NCBI RefSeq assembly: GCF_006546825.1 | Contig: NZ_VICC01000001.1 | Location: 126,191-190,190, forward strand | Origin: Actinomyces oris | GTDB lineage: Bacteria > Actinomycetota > Actinomycetes > Actinomycetales > Actinomycetaceae | Direction of reading: 5' to 3' | DNA: 64,000 nt | Shown: one piece after another, positions 31,325 through 40,150 of the stretch | Layout: every line of letters begins with the position of its first letter | How positions within the stretch are numbered: the stretch's first letter is position 1 | Translations under genes and position numbers: made by a program | The notes under the pieces: generated by a model | Database searches by the model: none | Told to the model about the DNA's origin: nothing | What the model saw: only the letters and a program-made list of their open reading frames with translations

Positions 31325-31474
31325 ATGAACACCTCACGCCGCATCCTCGCCCTGGCTCTGCTCATGCTCGTCCCTGTGGCGCTGGCGCTGGCCGCCGAGT
31401 TCATGGCCGTCGTCCCCGGCCCGCCCGCGCAGCCCAGCCCGGTCCACCTGACCTCTGCTGGTCACGGGAGCTGA
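31325..31474 (+). CDS. 49-residue peptide with signal-peptide-like helix
   Basis: MNTSRRILALALLMLVPVALALAAEF... has a basic N-terminus, a 17-residue hydrophobic core and a plausible signal-peptidase site after LALAA, leaving a 25-residue Pro/Ser-rich tail ending HLTSAGHGS. The stop TGA overlaps the ATG of the histidine kinase gene as TGATG, so the two are translationally coupled. Coding potential is supported by this coupling and by third-position GC. It may be a sensor accessory subunit or a secreted peptide; function is unknown. Confidence 0.6.
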   Translation: MNTSRRILALALLMLVPVALALAAEFMAVVPGPPAQPSPVHLTSAGHGS

Positions 31475-33114
31475 TGCCGATGACCACCGTGCCCTCGTCT
31501 CCTCCGCCACTGGCCGCCGACCCGGTCTCCGGCCCCTCGGTACCCGCACGACTGCGCATCGTCGCCTGGATGCTGTTCGTCGTCGCCCTGGGGCTGACCA
31601 GCATGATCGTCTCCGTACGCTCCACCCTCATGGCGGACATCTCCCGCTCCGCCAACGCCGACGTCGCCCACGAGGTCAAGGAGCTGCAGAACTTCGCCTC
31701 CACCGGCGTCGACCCGCGAACCTCCCAACCCTTCACCTCCACCACCCGCCTCATGGAGGTCTACCGGGACGGCCAGCAGCTCACCGACCGCGAGGCCGTC
31801 ATCATCTACAACCACTCCACCGGCCAGGCCACCCAGGCCTCCGGCGCCTCCGCCCCGACCCTGGACCTGACCAGCACGGACCCCCTGTTCGTCAAGATGC
31901 TGCAGTCTCCGTCGGGCGCCACCTCCTACGGCAGCGGCGAGGTCCGCTGGGCCTGGGTCGAGATCGAACCCGACAAGCCCTCCCAGCACCTGTCCGTCAT
32001 CACCATGAGCTTCACCGCCTCCCGCGTGGACCAGCTCAACGCCACGATCTGGCTCATGGTCGGTATCAGCGCGGCCGTCCTGGTCCTCACCGGCGTCGTC
32101 GGGCTGCTCGTGGCGCGCCAGATCCTGCGTCCCCTGCACGACCTGCGCGCCGCTGCCGCCTCCGTCTCCACCCAGGACCTCAACCGTCGCCTGCCCGTCA
32201 AGGGTCGAGACGACATCGCCGGCCTGACCGAGGAGTTCAACGGCATGCTGGACCGCCTCCAGGAGGCCTTCGACGGCCAGACTCAGTTCGTCCTGCGCGC
32301 CCACCAGGAGATCTCCGGACCCCTGGCCGTCATGGACGCGCGCCTGGCCAGCCAGCCGGCCACCCGCACCGTCCTTCAGCAGCGCAGCCAGATCGCCGAG
32401 CTGCAGCGGGTCCTCGACGACCTCCAGTCCCTCACCCAGGCCGAACGGCGCGACTTCGCCCACCTGACCCCGGATGTCGAGGTCTCCGAGCTGGCCCGCA
32501 CCCTGTGCGACGACGTCGAGTCCATGGCCCCGGGCCGCTGGAGCTTCGACCTCAGGGCCCGCGGCACGGCCACACTCGACGTCGAGCGCCTGCGTCAGGC
32601 CACCGCTCACCTCGCCCGCAACGGGCTGCAGCACGGCGACGGCCCCCTCACCCTCACCATCGCCCCCAGCACCGACGGCTACGGCCGCAGCGGCCTGGAG
32701 ATCTCCGTCACCGACGAGGGCCCCGGCCTGGCCGACGACGACGTTGACTGGCTCTTCGAGCGCTTCACACACGGCGAGGCCGACGGCAGGCCACGCGGCA
32801 GCGGGCTGGGTCTGGCCATCGTGCGGGCCATCGCCGACGCCCACGACGGCACCGTCTTCGCCGTCTCCGCCTCGGGCCAGGGCGCCACCGTCGGCCTGCG
32901 CATCCCGGCCGACAGCTCCTGGCGCCTCTCCTCGGACCATGATCCCGCCGTCGTCGTCTCTCCGGCCACCGCCCCCTCCTCACGCACCTCCGCGGCCACG
33001 GCACCCCGGGTGAGCGACGGTGAGCCGGCGGCCGCCCACAATGACGGCGCCCGGGACGACCGCCCCCGCGACGACCGCGCGCACGGCGACTCGGGAGAGG
33101 AGGCCGGCTCATGA
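31474..33114 (+). CDS. Membrane sensor histidine kinase without adjacent regulator, 546 aa
   Basis: Two transmembrane helices (about 27-46 and 191-214) flank a roughly 145-residue extracytoplasmic sensor domain. A HAMP domain (RQILRPLHDLRAAAASVS...GRDDIAGLTEEFNGMLDRL) is followed by a HisKA region in which the phospho-acceptor lies in FVLRAHQEISGPLAVMDA; the usual SHELRTPL is altered to AHQEISGPL but the His is kept. The HATPase domain shows N-box LARNGLQHGDGPL, DEGPGLADDD and GSGLGLAIVRAIADAHDG. A disordered acidic tail ends the protein. No response regulator is encoded nearby. It overlaps the SLC13 carrier gene by ATGA, hinting at sensing of carboxylates. Confidence 0.9.
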   Translation: MPMTTVPSSPPPLAADPVSGPSVPARLRIVAWMLFVVALGLTSMIVSVRSTLMADISRSANADVAHEVKELQNFASTGVDPRTSQPFTSTTRLMEVYRDGQQLTDREAVIIYNHSTGQATQASGASAPTLDLTSTDPLFVKMLQSPSGATSYGSGEVRWAWVEIEPDKPSQHLSVITMSFTASRVDQLNATIWLMVGISAAVLVLTGVVGLLVARQILRPLHDLRAAAASVSTQDLNRRLPVKGRDDIAGLTEEFNGMLDRLQEAFDGQTQFVLRAHQEISGPLAVMDARLASQPATRTVLQQRSQIAELQRVLDDLQSLTQAERRDFAHLTPDVEVSELARTLCDDVESMAPGRWSFDLRARGTATLDVERLRQATAHLARNGLQHGDGPLTLTIAPSTDGYGRSGLEISVTDEGPGLADDDVDWLFERFTHGEADGRPRGSGLGLAIVRAIADAHDGTVFAVSASGQGATVGLRIPADSSWRLSSDHDPAVVVSPATAPSSRTSAATAPRVSDGEPAAAHNDGARDDRPRDDRAHGDSGEEAGS

Positions 33115-34682
33115 CCACCGCGACTGACGCCGTCGTCTCCTTCGAGACCGATGTGCCCACCGTGCGCGAGACCCTGCCGCTCTCCCTGGCCGGGAGCGGC
33201 GAACCGACCCCGGACCGACGTCTGCCGTGGCGGCGCATCGTCTCCGCCGCCCTCGCCGTGTGCCTGTGCGCGGCCGTGGGCGTGGCCGCCTGGCGCGCCG
33301 GCGGCGCCGAGGGAAGCCTGACCGTCACCGGCGCGATCACCCTCATCATCTTCATCGCCTCGGTGTGGGCCTGGGCCTTCACGAGCGTGGACGACACCTA
33401 CATCTCCCTGGGTGCCGCCACCGCCCTGGTCCTCACCGGTGCCCTGAGCCCGGACGAGATGTTCGCCAGCCTCGGTGACGACACGATCTGGTTGCTGGTG
33501 GCGGCCTTCGTCATCGCCGTCGGGGTCAGCGCCTCGGGCCTGACGGGCCGCCTGGCGGCGTGGCTGGTGACCGGCACCGACCACCCGCGCATCCTGCTCC
33601 ACCTGGTGACGGCCGCGATCGTCGCCACCGTCTTCGCGGCACCCTCCACCTCGGGCAGGGCCGCCCTGCTGCTGCCGGTGTACACGGCCCTGGCCGGCGC
33701 GCTGCGCACCGGGTCGGGAGACGACGACGCCCTGGCGGCCTCCCGCAAGCGGCTCGTCCACGCCCTGTCACTCATCTTCCCCACCGTCATCCTGCTGTCC
33801 GCGGTCGGCTCCTTCCTGGGGGCGGGCGCCCATCTGGTGACCTCCCACATCGTGGCCTCGGCCGGTGGACAGGAGTTCTCCTTCGCCGGCTGGCTGCTGC
33901 TGGGCCTGCCTTTGGCGGCCCTGTCCAGCCACCTGTCCACCGAGCTCATCGTGTGGCTGTTCACCCGCAAGGAGGACATGCGCCGCCGGGTGCGCGTCGA
34001 CATCGCCGACCTCGCGGCGGCCTCCCCGACCCCGGTCACCGGCCCCCTGACCCAGGCCGAGAACCGGGCCGCCCTGCTCGTCGGCACGGTCGTGGTGCTG
34101 TGGTGCACCGAGGCCCTGCACGGGATCGACCCGGCCATCGTGGCCCTCATGGGGGTCCTGGTGACCTCGCTGCCCGGTTACGGCTCGGTGGCTCTGCGCA
34201 AGGCCCTGGCCAAGGCGCCCTGGTCACTGCTGGTCTTCATGGCGGCCACCCTCGCCATGGGGGACGCGCTGGTGTCGACCGGCGCCGCGAAGTGGGTGGC
34301 GACCTCGGCCTTCAACGCCGTGAGGATCCACTCACCCTGGCCCTTCATGCTGGTGGTCGTAGCGCTCTCGACGGCGTCGCACCTGGTCATCCAGTCGCGG
34401 TCGGCCCGCTCGGCCGTCCTCATCCCGATCGTCGTGGCCCTGGCGCCGGCGGTGGGGGTCAGCCCGGCCGCGGCGGCCTTCGCCTCGACCGCCGCCGCGG
34501 GCTTCTGCCACACGCTGCCGTCCTCGGCCAAGCCCGTGGCCATGTTCTCCGACATCGAGGGCATGGAGACCTTCTCCCCCGATGACCTGCGGCGCCTGTC
34601 GCTGATCCTCGGCCCCCTCATGGTGGTCCTGGTCATGGCGTGCAGCGCCTGGCTGTGGCCGCTGCTGGGCCTGAGCTGGTGA
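33111..34682 (+). CDS. DASS/SLC13-family anion transporter
   Basis: A 523-residue carrier with about eleven to twelve hydrophobic segments. The order LGAATALVLTGALSPDEMFASLGDDTIWLLVAAFVIAVGVSASGLTGRLAAWL, then VFAAPSTSGRAALLLPVYTALAGAL and, in the second half, VIQSRSARSAVLIPIVVALAPAVGVSP is the inverted two-repeat layout of divalent anion:sodium symporters (CitT/SLC13). The expected substrates are dicarboxylates, citrate-like acids or sulfate. Canonical SNT motifs are replaced by STS and QSRSARS, so specificity may be unusual. The start overlaps the kinase stop, and a glycerate kinase follows 77 nt downstream, hinting at a role in hydroxy-acid uptake. Confidence 0.85.
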   Translation: MTTATDAVVSFETDVPTVRETLPLSLAGSGEPTPDRRLPWRRIVSAALAVCLCAAVGVAAWRAGGAEGSLTVTGAITLIIFIASVWAWAFTSVDDTYISLGAATALVLTGALSPDEMFASLGDDTIWLLVAAFVIAVGVSASGLTGRLAAWLVTGTDHPRILLHLVTAAIVATVFAAPSTSGRAALLLPVYTALAGALRTGSGDDDALAASRKRLVHALSLIFPTVILLSAVGSFLGAGAHLVTSHIVASAGGQEFSFAGWLLLGLPLAALSSHLSTELIVWLFTRKEDMRRRVRVDIADLAAASPTPVTGPLTQAENRAALLVGTVVVLWCTEALHGIDPAIVALMGVLVTSLPGYGSVALRKALAKAPWSLLVFMAATLAMGDALVSTGAAKWVATSAFNAVRIHSPWPFMLVVVALSTASHLVIQSRSARSAVLIPIVVALAPAVGVSPAAAAFASTAAAGFCHTLPSSAKPVAMFSDIEGMETFSPDDLRRLSLILGPLMVVLVMACSAWLWPLLGLSW

Positions 34683-34759
34683 GGCCGGGCGCCCACCGCG
34701 CCCCGGGCCCGCCCCATCCCTTGAGAACCCCGCACACATCGCAACCCTGGAGGAAAGTC

Positions 34760-35956
34760 ATGCCCACGTCCGTTCCCACCCGCATTCTCGTCGCCCCCTC
34801 CGGATTCAAGGAGAGCCTGTCCCCCGAGGGGGTGTGCCAGGCGGTGGCCGCCGGGGTGCGCCGTCTCCTGCCCGGCGCCGTCGTCGTCGAACTGCCCCTG
34901 GTCGACGGCGGTGAGGGCTCGGCGGCCACGATGGCCCGGGCCACCGGCGGCGACCTCGTCACCACCCGCGTCACCGGCCCCGTCGGTGAGCCGGTCGACT
35001 CCTACCTGGCCCGGCTGGGCGGATCGGCCCAGGGGACCTGGCTGGTGGAGATGGCCGCGGCGGCCGGCCTGCGCCTGGTGCCCGCCGGGATGCGCGACCC
35101 CGGCGCCACGACGACCACCGGTGTCGGAGAGCTCATCGCGGTGGCACTCGATAACGGGGCCCGGCGCATCATCATCGGCTGCGGCGACTCGGGGACCTGC
35201 GACGGCGGGGCCGGCGCGCTCGTCGCCCTGGGCGCCCGGCTTCTGGACGCAGGCGGCGATGAGGTCGACCCGATCGGCTCGAACCTGGCCCGGATCCAGC
35301 GGATCGAGACCTCCGGCATGGATCCCCGACTGCGCGACGTCGAGGTCCTCGTGGCCGGCAACATGCACAACCTCCTCACCGGTGAGCGCGGTGTGGCCCG
35401 CGTGTTCGGGCCGCAGAAGGGGGCGACCCCCGAGCAGGTGGAGGCCCTCGAGGCGGGCCTGGTCCACTGGGCTGGTCTGCTCACCGAGGCCTTCCCGGCC
35501 CAGGCGGCGCACCGCGACCTGCTCACCGGGCCTGGAACCGGCGCCTCGGGCGGCTTGGGGGCCGGGCTCGCCGCGGGGCTGGGGGCCAGACTGTGCTCGC
35601 GCTTCGACGTCCTCATGGATGCCGACCTGTGCGGCGTCGACCTGGATACCCAGATCGCCCGAGCCGACCTGGTCATCACCGCCGAGGGCGCCGTCGACTT
35701 CCAGACACCGCGCGGCAAGATCCCCGCCGAGGTGGGACGGCGGGCCAAGCTGGCCGGCAAGCCGGTCATCGCGCTGGCCGGTTCCATCGGCGAGGGGTCC
35801 GAGGCCGTCCACGCCGCCGGGATCGACGCCGTCATGGGCATCATCCCGGTCCCCATGGACCTGACCGAGGCCGTCTCCCGCGCCGACGAGCTCGTCAGCG
35901 ACGCCACCGAGCGAGCGCTTCGCCTCATCCTCCTGGGGGCCGCCATCGCCGCCTGA
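34760..35956 (+). CDS. glxK: Glycerate kinase, GarK/GlxK family
   Basis: Phosphorylates D-glycerate to 2- or 3-phosphoglycerate using ATP (the class to which GlxK/GarK belong mostly yields the 2-phosphate). Family signatures are all present: APSGFKESLSPEGVCQAVAAG (residues 10-30), LPLVDGGEGSAATM, IIIGCGDSGTCDGGAGALVALG, the FGPQKGATPEQVEALEAGL block and GLGAGLAAGLGARL, followed by DLVITAEGAVDFQTPRGKIPAEV. At 398 residues it is of ordinary length. A strong GGAGG precedes the ATG. It follows the SLC13 carrier and may use its imported substrate. Confidence 0.94.
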   Translation: MPTSVPTRILVAPSGFKESLSPEGVCQAVAAGVRRLLPGAVVVELPLVDGGEGSAATMARATGGDLVTTRVTGPVGEPVDSYLARLGGSAQGTWLVEMAAAAGLRLVPAGMRDPGATTTTGVGELIAVALDNGARRIIIGCGDSGTCDGGAGALVALGARLLDAGGDEVDPIGSNLARIQRIETSGMDPRLRDVEVLVAGNMHNLLTGERGVARVFGPQKGATPEQVEALEAGLVHWAGLLTEAFPAQAAHRDLLTGPGTGASGGLGAGLAAGLGARLCSRFDVLMDADLCGVDLDTQIARADLVITAEGAVDFQTPRGKIPAEVGRRAKLAGKPVIALAGSIGEGSEAVHAAGIDAVMGIIPVPMDLTEAVSRADELVSDATERALRLILLGAAIAA

Positions 35957-35977
35957 CCCCGCCGTCCCCGAACCGGC

Positions 35978-36114
35978 GGGGACATTCCACGCGGCCGGGT
36001 GCGGTCCGCTCCAGCCGGGGACAGTCCGCGCGTTCGGGGACAGGATTCCCGTCCCCGACGGCGTCGAAGGTCCCCGTCCGCAAGGAAATGTCCCCGGACG
36101 CGCGGAGTGCACCC
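35978..36114. repeat. Dispersed palindromic repeat, copy 6
   Basis: Core at 36036-36056, between the glycerate kinase and the type I R-M operon. Its sequence is nearly identical to copies 5, 7 and 8, including the arm GCGGTCCGCTCCAGCC and the end word GCGCGGAGTGCACCC. Confidence 0.88.
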
Positions 36115-36236
36115 GCCCGCGCCGTAGGCCTCGACCATGAGTGTGCGCCCTCACACCAGCCACCCGGCTCACCGCGCCTCCGGCGACCGGTACGTAGCCT
36201 TCCCAACCAGCGCAGGTCGGCCAGCAGCACAAACAA

Positions 36237-36265
36237 GCGGCCCCGCATCTCAGGTGCGGGGCCGC
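36237..36265. terminator. 11-bp GC hairpin upstream of hsdM
   Basis: GCGGCCCCGCA (36237-36247) pairs with TGCGGGGCCGC (36255-36265) around TCTCAGG. It probably insulates the R-M operon from upstream transcription. Confidence 0.6.
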
Positions 36266-36424
36266 CGGAGTAGCCGCACCGGTCCAAGCCCGATGCTCGC
36301 TGTCTGGCGAAGACTGTAGTCACCATCCTTCCTGGACCTCAACCTCAGCGCGTGGTCATCGGACGTCCTCAGTTGGTGGGATACTTCTGCCCGATCCCCC
36401 ATCCTGACGACGAAGAGGCCGACT

Positions 36425-37984
36425 GTGAGTAGAGAGACTGAGCGCGCTGCGCTTCACCGTGCGATCTGGCAGGTTGCCAACGACCTGCGCGGGAGCGTGG
36501 ACGGATGGGACTTCAAGGCCTACGTCTTGGGCTTTCTTTTCTACCGGTTCATCTCCGAGAACCTCGCCGAGTACATCAACGCCGGCGAGCGCGAGGCCGG
36601 AGACCAGGACTTCGACTACCGCTTCCTGTCTCACGCCGACGCCGAGGGTGCCCGCGAGGGCATCATTGAGGAGAAGGGCTTCTTCATCGCTCCGGGGGAC
36701 TTGTTCGACAACGTGCGCGAGCGAGCACCGCGCGACGAGAACCTCAACGAAACCCTCTCGCGCATCTTCAAGAGCATCGAGGCCTCGGCGACCGGCACGG
36801 GCTCGGAGTCCGACCTGCGGGGCCTGTTCGACGACGTGGACGTCAACTCCAGCAAGCTGGGCCGCACGGTGGCTCAGCGCAATGACAAGCTCACCCGGCT
36901 CATGCAGGCGATCGGGGACCTGGACCTGTCTTACGGGGAGTCCTCGATCGACACGTTCGGCGACGCCTACGAGTACCTCATGACGATGTACGCGTCGAAC
37001 GCGGGCAAGTCGGGCGGTGAGTTCTTCACCCCGCAGGAGGTCAGCGAGGTGCTGGCCCGCATCACGGTCATGGGTAAGGAGAGTGTCAACCGCGTCTACG
37101 ATCCGGCCTGCGGCTCGGGCTCCCTGCTACTGAAGTTCGCAAAGGTGCTCGGTAAGGAGAACGTGCGCGGAGGGTTCTTCGGCCAGGAGATCAACCTGAC
37201 TACCTACAACCTGTGTCGGATCAACATGTTCCTGCACGACATCAACTTCGCCGACTTCAGCATCGCCCACGGGGACACGCTCACGGATCCGGCGCACTGG
37301 GACGATGAGCCCTTCGAGGCGATCGTCTCCAACCCGCCGTACTCGACGAAGTGGATCGGTAAGGACGATCCGGCTCTCATCAACGACCCGCGTTTCTCCC
37401 CAGCGGGTGTGCTGGCCCCGAAGTCGAAGGCGGACCTGGCCTTCACCATGCACATGCTGTCCTGGCTGGCAGTGGATGGGACGGCGGCGATCGTCGAGTT
37501 CCCGGGTGTGCTCTACCGTGGCGCCGCTGAGGCCAAGATCCGCCAGTACCTGGTGGAGCACAACTATGTCGACGCCGTCATCCAGCTTCCACCGGACCTG
37601 TTCTTCGGGACGAATATCAAAACCTGCATCATCGTGCTCAAGAAGTCGAAGCAGGACAACAACGTCCTGTTCATGGACGCCTCAAAGCAGTTCGTGAGGC
37701 AGGGCAACAAGAACAAGCTCTCGACGGAGAACCAGGAGATGATCCTGGAGACGCTCTCCAAACGGGCCGACATCGATCATGTGGCCGCACTGGTGAGCGC
37801 GGAGGCAATCAGGGAGAACGGTTTCAACCTGTCGGTGTCCTCCTATGTGGAGGCGGAGGACACTCGCGAGGAGGTCGACATCGTGGAACTCAATGCCCGG
37901 ATCAAGGAGATCGTGGAGCGACAGGCTGCGCTGCGGGCGAGTATTGATGAGATCGTCGCCGACCTCGAAGGCGGTGCCCGGTGA
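36425..37984 (+). CDS. hsdM: Type I restriction-modification DNA methylase subunit HsdM
   Basis: The 519-residue adenine-N6 methyltransferase subunit of a type I enzyme; with HsdS it modifies, and with HsdR it restricts. The N-terminal helical HsdM_N domain (about 5-165, starting ALHRAIWQVANDLRGSVDGWDFKAYVLGFLFYRFI) is followed by the Rossmann methylase: SAM motif I DPACGSGS (226-233) and catalytic motif IV NPPY (303-306, VSNPPYSTKW). Start is GTG with AGAGG upstream. It overlaps hsdS by 4 nt, as expected for an operon. Confidence 0.97.
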   Translation: MSRETERAALHRAIWQVANDLRGSVDGWDFKAYVLGFLFYRFISENLAEYINAGEREAGDQDFDYRFLSHADAEGAREGIIEEKGFFIAPGDLFDNVRERAPRDENLNETLSRIFKSIEASATGTGSESDLRGLFDDVDVNSSKLGRTVAQRNDKLTRLMQAIGDLDLSYGESSIDTFGDAYEYLMTMYASNAGKSGGEFFTPQEVSEVLARITVMGKESVNRVYDPACGSGSLLLKFAKVLGKENVRGGFFGQEINLTTYNLCRINMFLHDINFADFSIAHGDTLTDPAHWDDEPFEAIVSNPPYSTKWIGKDDPALINDPRFSPAGVLAPKSKADLAFTMHMLSWLAVDGTAAIVEFPGVLYRGAAEAKIRQYLVEHNYVDAVIQLPPDLFFGTNIKTCIIVLKKSKQDNNVLFMDASKQFVRQGNKNKLSTENQEMILETLSKRADIDHVAALVSAEAIRENGFNLSVSSYVEAEDTREEVDIVELNARIKEIVERQAALRASIDEIVADLEGGAR

Positions 37985-39192
37985 GCCATATCGATGACCT
38001 CATCCGCGACCTCTGCCCCGACGGCGTTGAGTACAAGCCACTTGGCGAAGTCGGCCGTCTACTTGGAGGCTTGACAGGAAAAACCAAGGCGGATTTCATC
38101 GACGGTACAGCTCGGTACGTGTCGTACAAGAACGTATATTCGAACCTCGAAGTCGACGTGACCGCAGACGATTTCGTCAGAATCAGCGATTCAGAGACAC
38201 AAAACACCCTCCAGATTGGCGACATACTTTTCACTGGATCCTCAGAAAACAGAGAAGAAGTCGGACTTACGTCCGTCATCACATCACTGCCCCCAGAGCC
38301 ATTATACCTCAACAGTTTTTGCATCTGCTTTCGACCCACCGAAAACTTCACCCTACTTCCTGAATTCGCAAAGCATCTTTTTCGATCAGCCGCCATTCGA
38401 CATCAGGTCATCAAGACAGCAACAGGCGTAACAAGAATAAACATTTCTCGCAAAAATCTCGCAAAGATACAAGTCCCCCTACCGCCAGTCGAAGTACAAC
38501 AAGAGGTCGCGAGGATACTAGACCAGTTCACCCAACTGGAGGCGGAGCTGGAGGCGGAGCTGGAGGTCCGCAAACAACAGTACAGTCATTACCTTAACCA
38601 CTTCTTCTCACCGAACGCAGATACACGCATGAGAACGCTCAAAGATGTGGGCCCCATTCGAATGTGCAAGCGTATTTTGAAGAGACAGACATCCCAAAAA
38701 GGCGACGTTCCCTTTTATAAAATTAAGACATTTGGTGGCACGGCAGACGCCTATATTTCACGCAACCTCTATGAGGAATACAAAGAAAGGTATTCTTTTC
38801 CGAAACCCGGAAGCGTTCTCATTTCCGCCGCCGGAACAATAGGAAGAGCCGTCCCCTACGACGGAAGAGACGCCTATTTTCAGGACTCTAATATCGTTTG
38901 GATCGAAAACGACGAAACGGTCGCCTTGAATCGCTATCTATTCTATTATTACAAGATTGCCGACTGGAAAACCGATGGCGGAACGATTAAGCGACTCTAC
39001 AATGACAGAATTCTAAATACTGCCGTTCCTGTCCCACCTCTTTCTGAACAGCATCGGATAGTCGATTATCTCGACAAGTTTGACGCCCTCATCAATGACC
39101 TGACCTTAGGCCTCCCTGCGGAGATCGAGGCTCGTCGCAAGCAGTACGAGTACTACCGCGACCGCCTCCTCACCTTCCCTGAAAAGAACTGA
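37981..39192 (+). CDS. hsdS: Type I restriction-modification specificity subunit HsdS
   Basis: A 403-residue DNA-recognition subunit with the usual two target recognition domains, each followed by a conserved helix: IQVPLPPVEVQQEVARILDQFTQLEAELEAELEVRKQQYSHYLNHFF (about 160-207) and VPVPPLSEQHRIVDYLDKFDALINDLTLGLPAEIEARRKQYEYYRDRLL (about 348-396). TRD1 spans about 20-160 and TRD2 about 208-345; both are clearly AT-richer than the helices, with codon use unlike neighbouring genes, the usual mark of exchanged specificity domains. Its GTG start overlaps the hsdM stop. The recognised sequence cannot be predicted by eye. Confidence 0.96.
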   Translation: MSHIDDLIRDLCPDGVEYKPLGEVGRLLGGLTGKTKADFIDGTARYVSYKNVYSNLEVDVTADDFVRISDSETQNTLQIGDILFTGSSENREEVGLTSVITSLPPEPLYLNSFCICFRPTENFTLLPEFAKHLFRSAAIRHQVIKTATGVTRINISRKNLAKIQVPLPPVEVQQEVARILDQFTQLEAELEAELEVRKQQYSHYLNHFFSPNADTRMRTLKDVGPIRMCKRILKRQTSQKGDVPFYKIKTFGGTADAYISRNLYEEYKERYSFPKPGSVLISAAGTIGRAVPYDGRDAYFQDSNIVWIENDETVALNRYLFYYYKIADWKTDGGTIKRLYNDRILNTAVPVPPLSEQHRIVDYLDKFDALINDLTLGLPAEIEARRKQYEYYRDRLLTFPEKN

Positions 39193-39196
39193 CATC

Positions 39197-40135
39197 ATGA
39201 GCGGAAAACACATCGAGCTCTTCCTCGTTGACGGGGAGCCAGGTGGCATCACGACTGCGAACGTCTCGGGGTGGACCGGTCATATCCTCTCAGGCCCTCG
39301 CACAGCCCTCACTCGCATCCTCACTCGAGACGAGGCTCACCGCAACGGCGTCTATCTCCTGCTTGGTGACGACCCTGATGCGATCGAGAACATCGCCTGT
39401 TATATCGGGAAAACCGAGGACTTCTCTGCTCGATTCCTTGACCACAACCGCAAGAAGGAATGGTGGGACCGAGCCATCCTCGTCAGCAGCCGTGACGACT
39501 CCTTCAACGAAGGACACTGGGGCTACCTCGAAGCTCGTCTTGTCGAAATCGCTAACACTGCCAAGCGCTGTTCGCTACCCGACAACACCCAGACACCACA
39601 GCCCCGGAAGCTCTCGGAGGCTCAACAATCAGACGCCGAGGCATTCCTCGACCAGGTCCGCGGCGTTCTCCCGGTCCTCGGTGTCAGCATCGTACGCAGC
39701 ACCAAGACGCTCCCCGGAAGGCAACCTCTTCCCCAGGACATCGACTCCCCCGTCTTCACGCTCGCTGTCCCCAAGCGGGACATCCATGCCCAAGCCCGCG
39801 TCATTGGGGCCGAGTTCATCATGCTGGAAGGATCCCGCGTCGTCGGGGAATGGACCAACAAGGGGAGTTCTCAGAGCACCCGTCGCGTCTACGAATCCTA
39901 CCGCGCACGACACACCAAGCTTGTTGATGACGGGAGCATCGCCGTCGATGGTGTCACCGGCACCCTCACACGGGACATCCCTTTCCCCTCACCATCCACT
40001 GCCGGGTCTATCGCCACCGGTCGATCTTGCAACGGTCGTACCGCCTGGAAGTGGACAGGCGGCACCTACGGTGACTGGGAGAACCGCGACATGCCCACTG
40101 TTCCCATCTCCCCAGCAGAATCTCTCCACTCCTGA
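39197..40135 (+). CDS. GIY-YIG nuclease-fold protein with DUF4357 domain, inside the hsd operon
   Basis: The N-terminus contains a GIY-YIG-type catalytic core: GVYLLLGDDP (51-60), IACYIGKTEDFSARF (66-80) and HNRKKEWWDRAILVSS with E108-containing helix GHWGYLEARLVEIA. The C-terminal part (about 205-285) with GAEFIMLEGSRVVGEWTNKGS and SIATGRSCNGRTAWKW resembles DUF4357, often fused to GIY-YIG domains near type I R-M systems. It lies 4 nt after hsdS and 15 nt before hsdR, so it is co-expressed with the enzyme. Its role is not established; it may aid restriction, act on foreign DNA, or regulate hsdR. Confidence 0.85.
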   Translation: MSGKHIELFLVDGEPGGITTANVSGWTGHILSGPRTALTRILTRDEAHRNGVYLLLGDDPDAIENIACYIGKTEDFSARFLDHNRKKEWWDRAILVSSRDDSFNEGHWGYLEARLVEIANTAKRCSLPDNTQTPQPRKLSEAQQSDAEAFLDQVRGVLPVLGVSIVRSTKTLPGRQPLPQDIDSPVFTLAVPKRDIHAQARVIGAEFIMLEGSRVVGEWTNKGSSQSTRRVYESYRARHTKLVDDGSIAVDGVTGTLTRDIPFPSPSTAGSIATGRSCNGRTAWKWTGGTYGDWENRDMPTVPISPAESLHS

Positions 40136-40150
40136 CGAAAGCGTTCTCCC

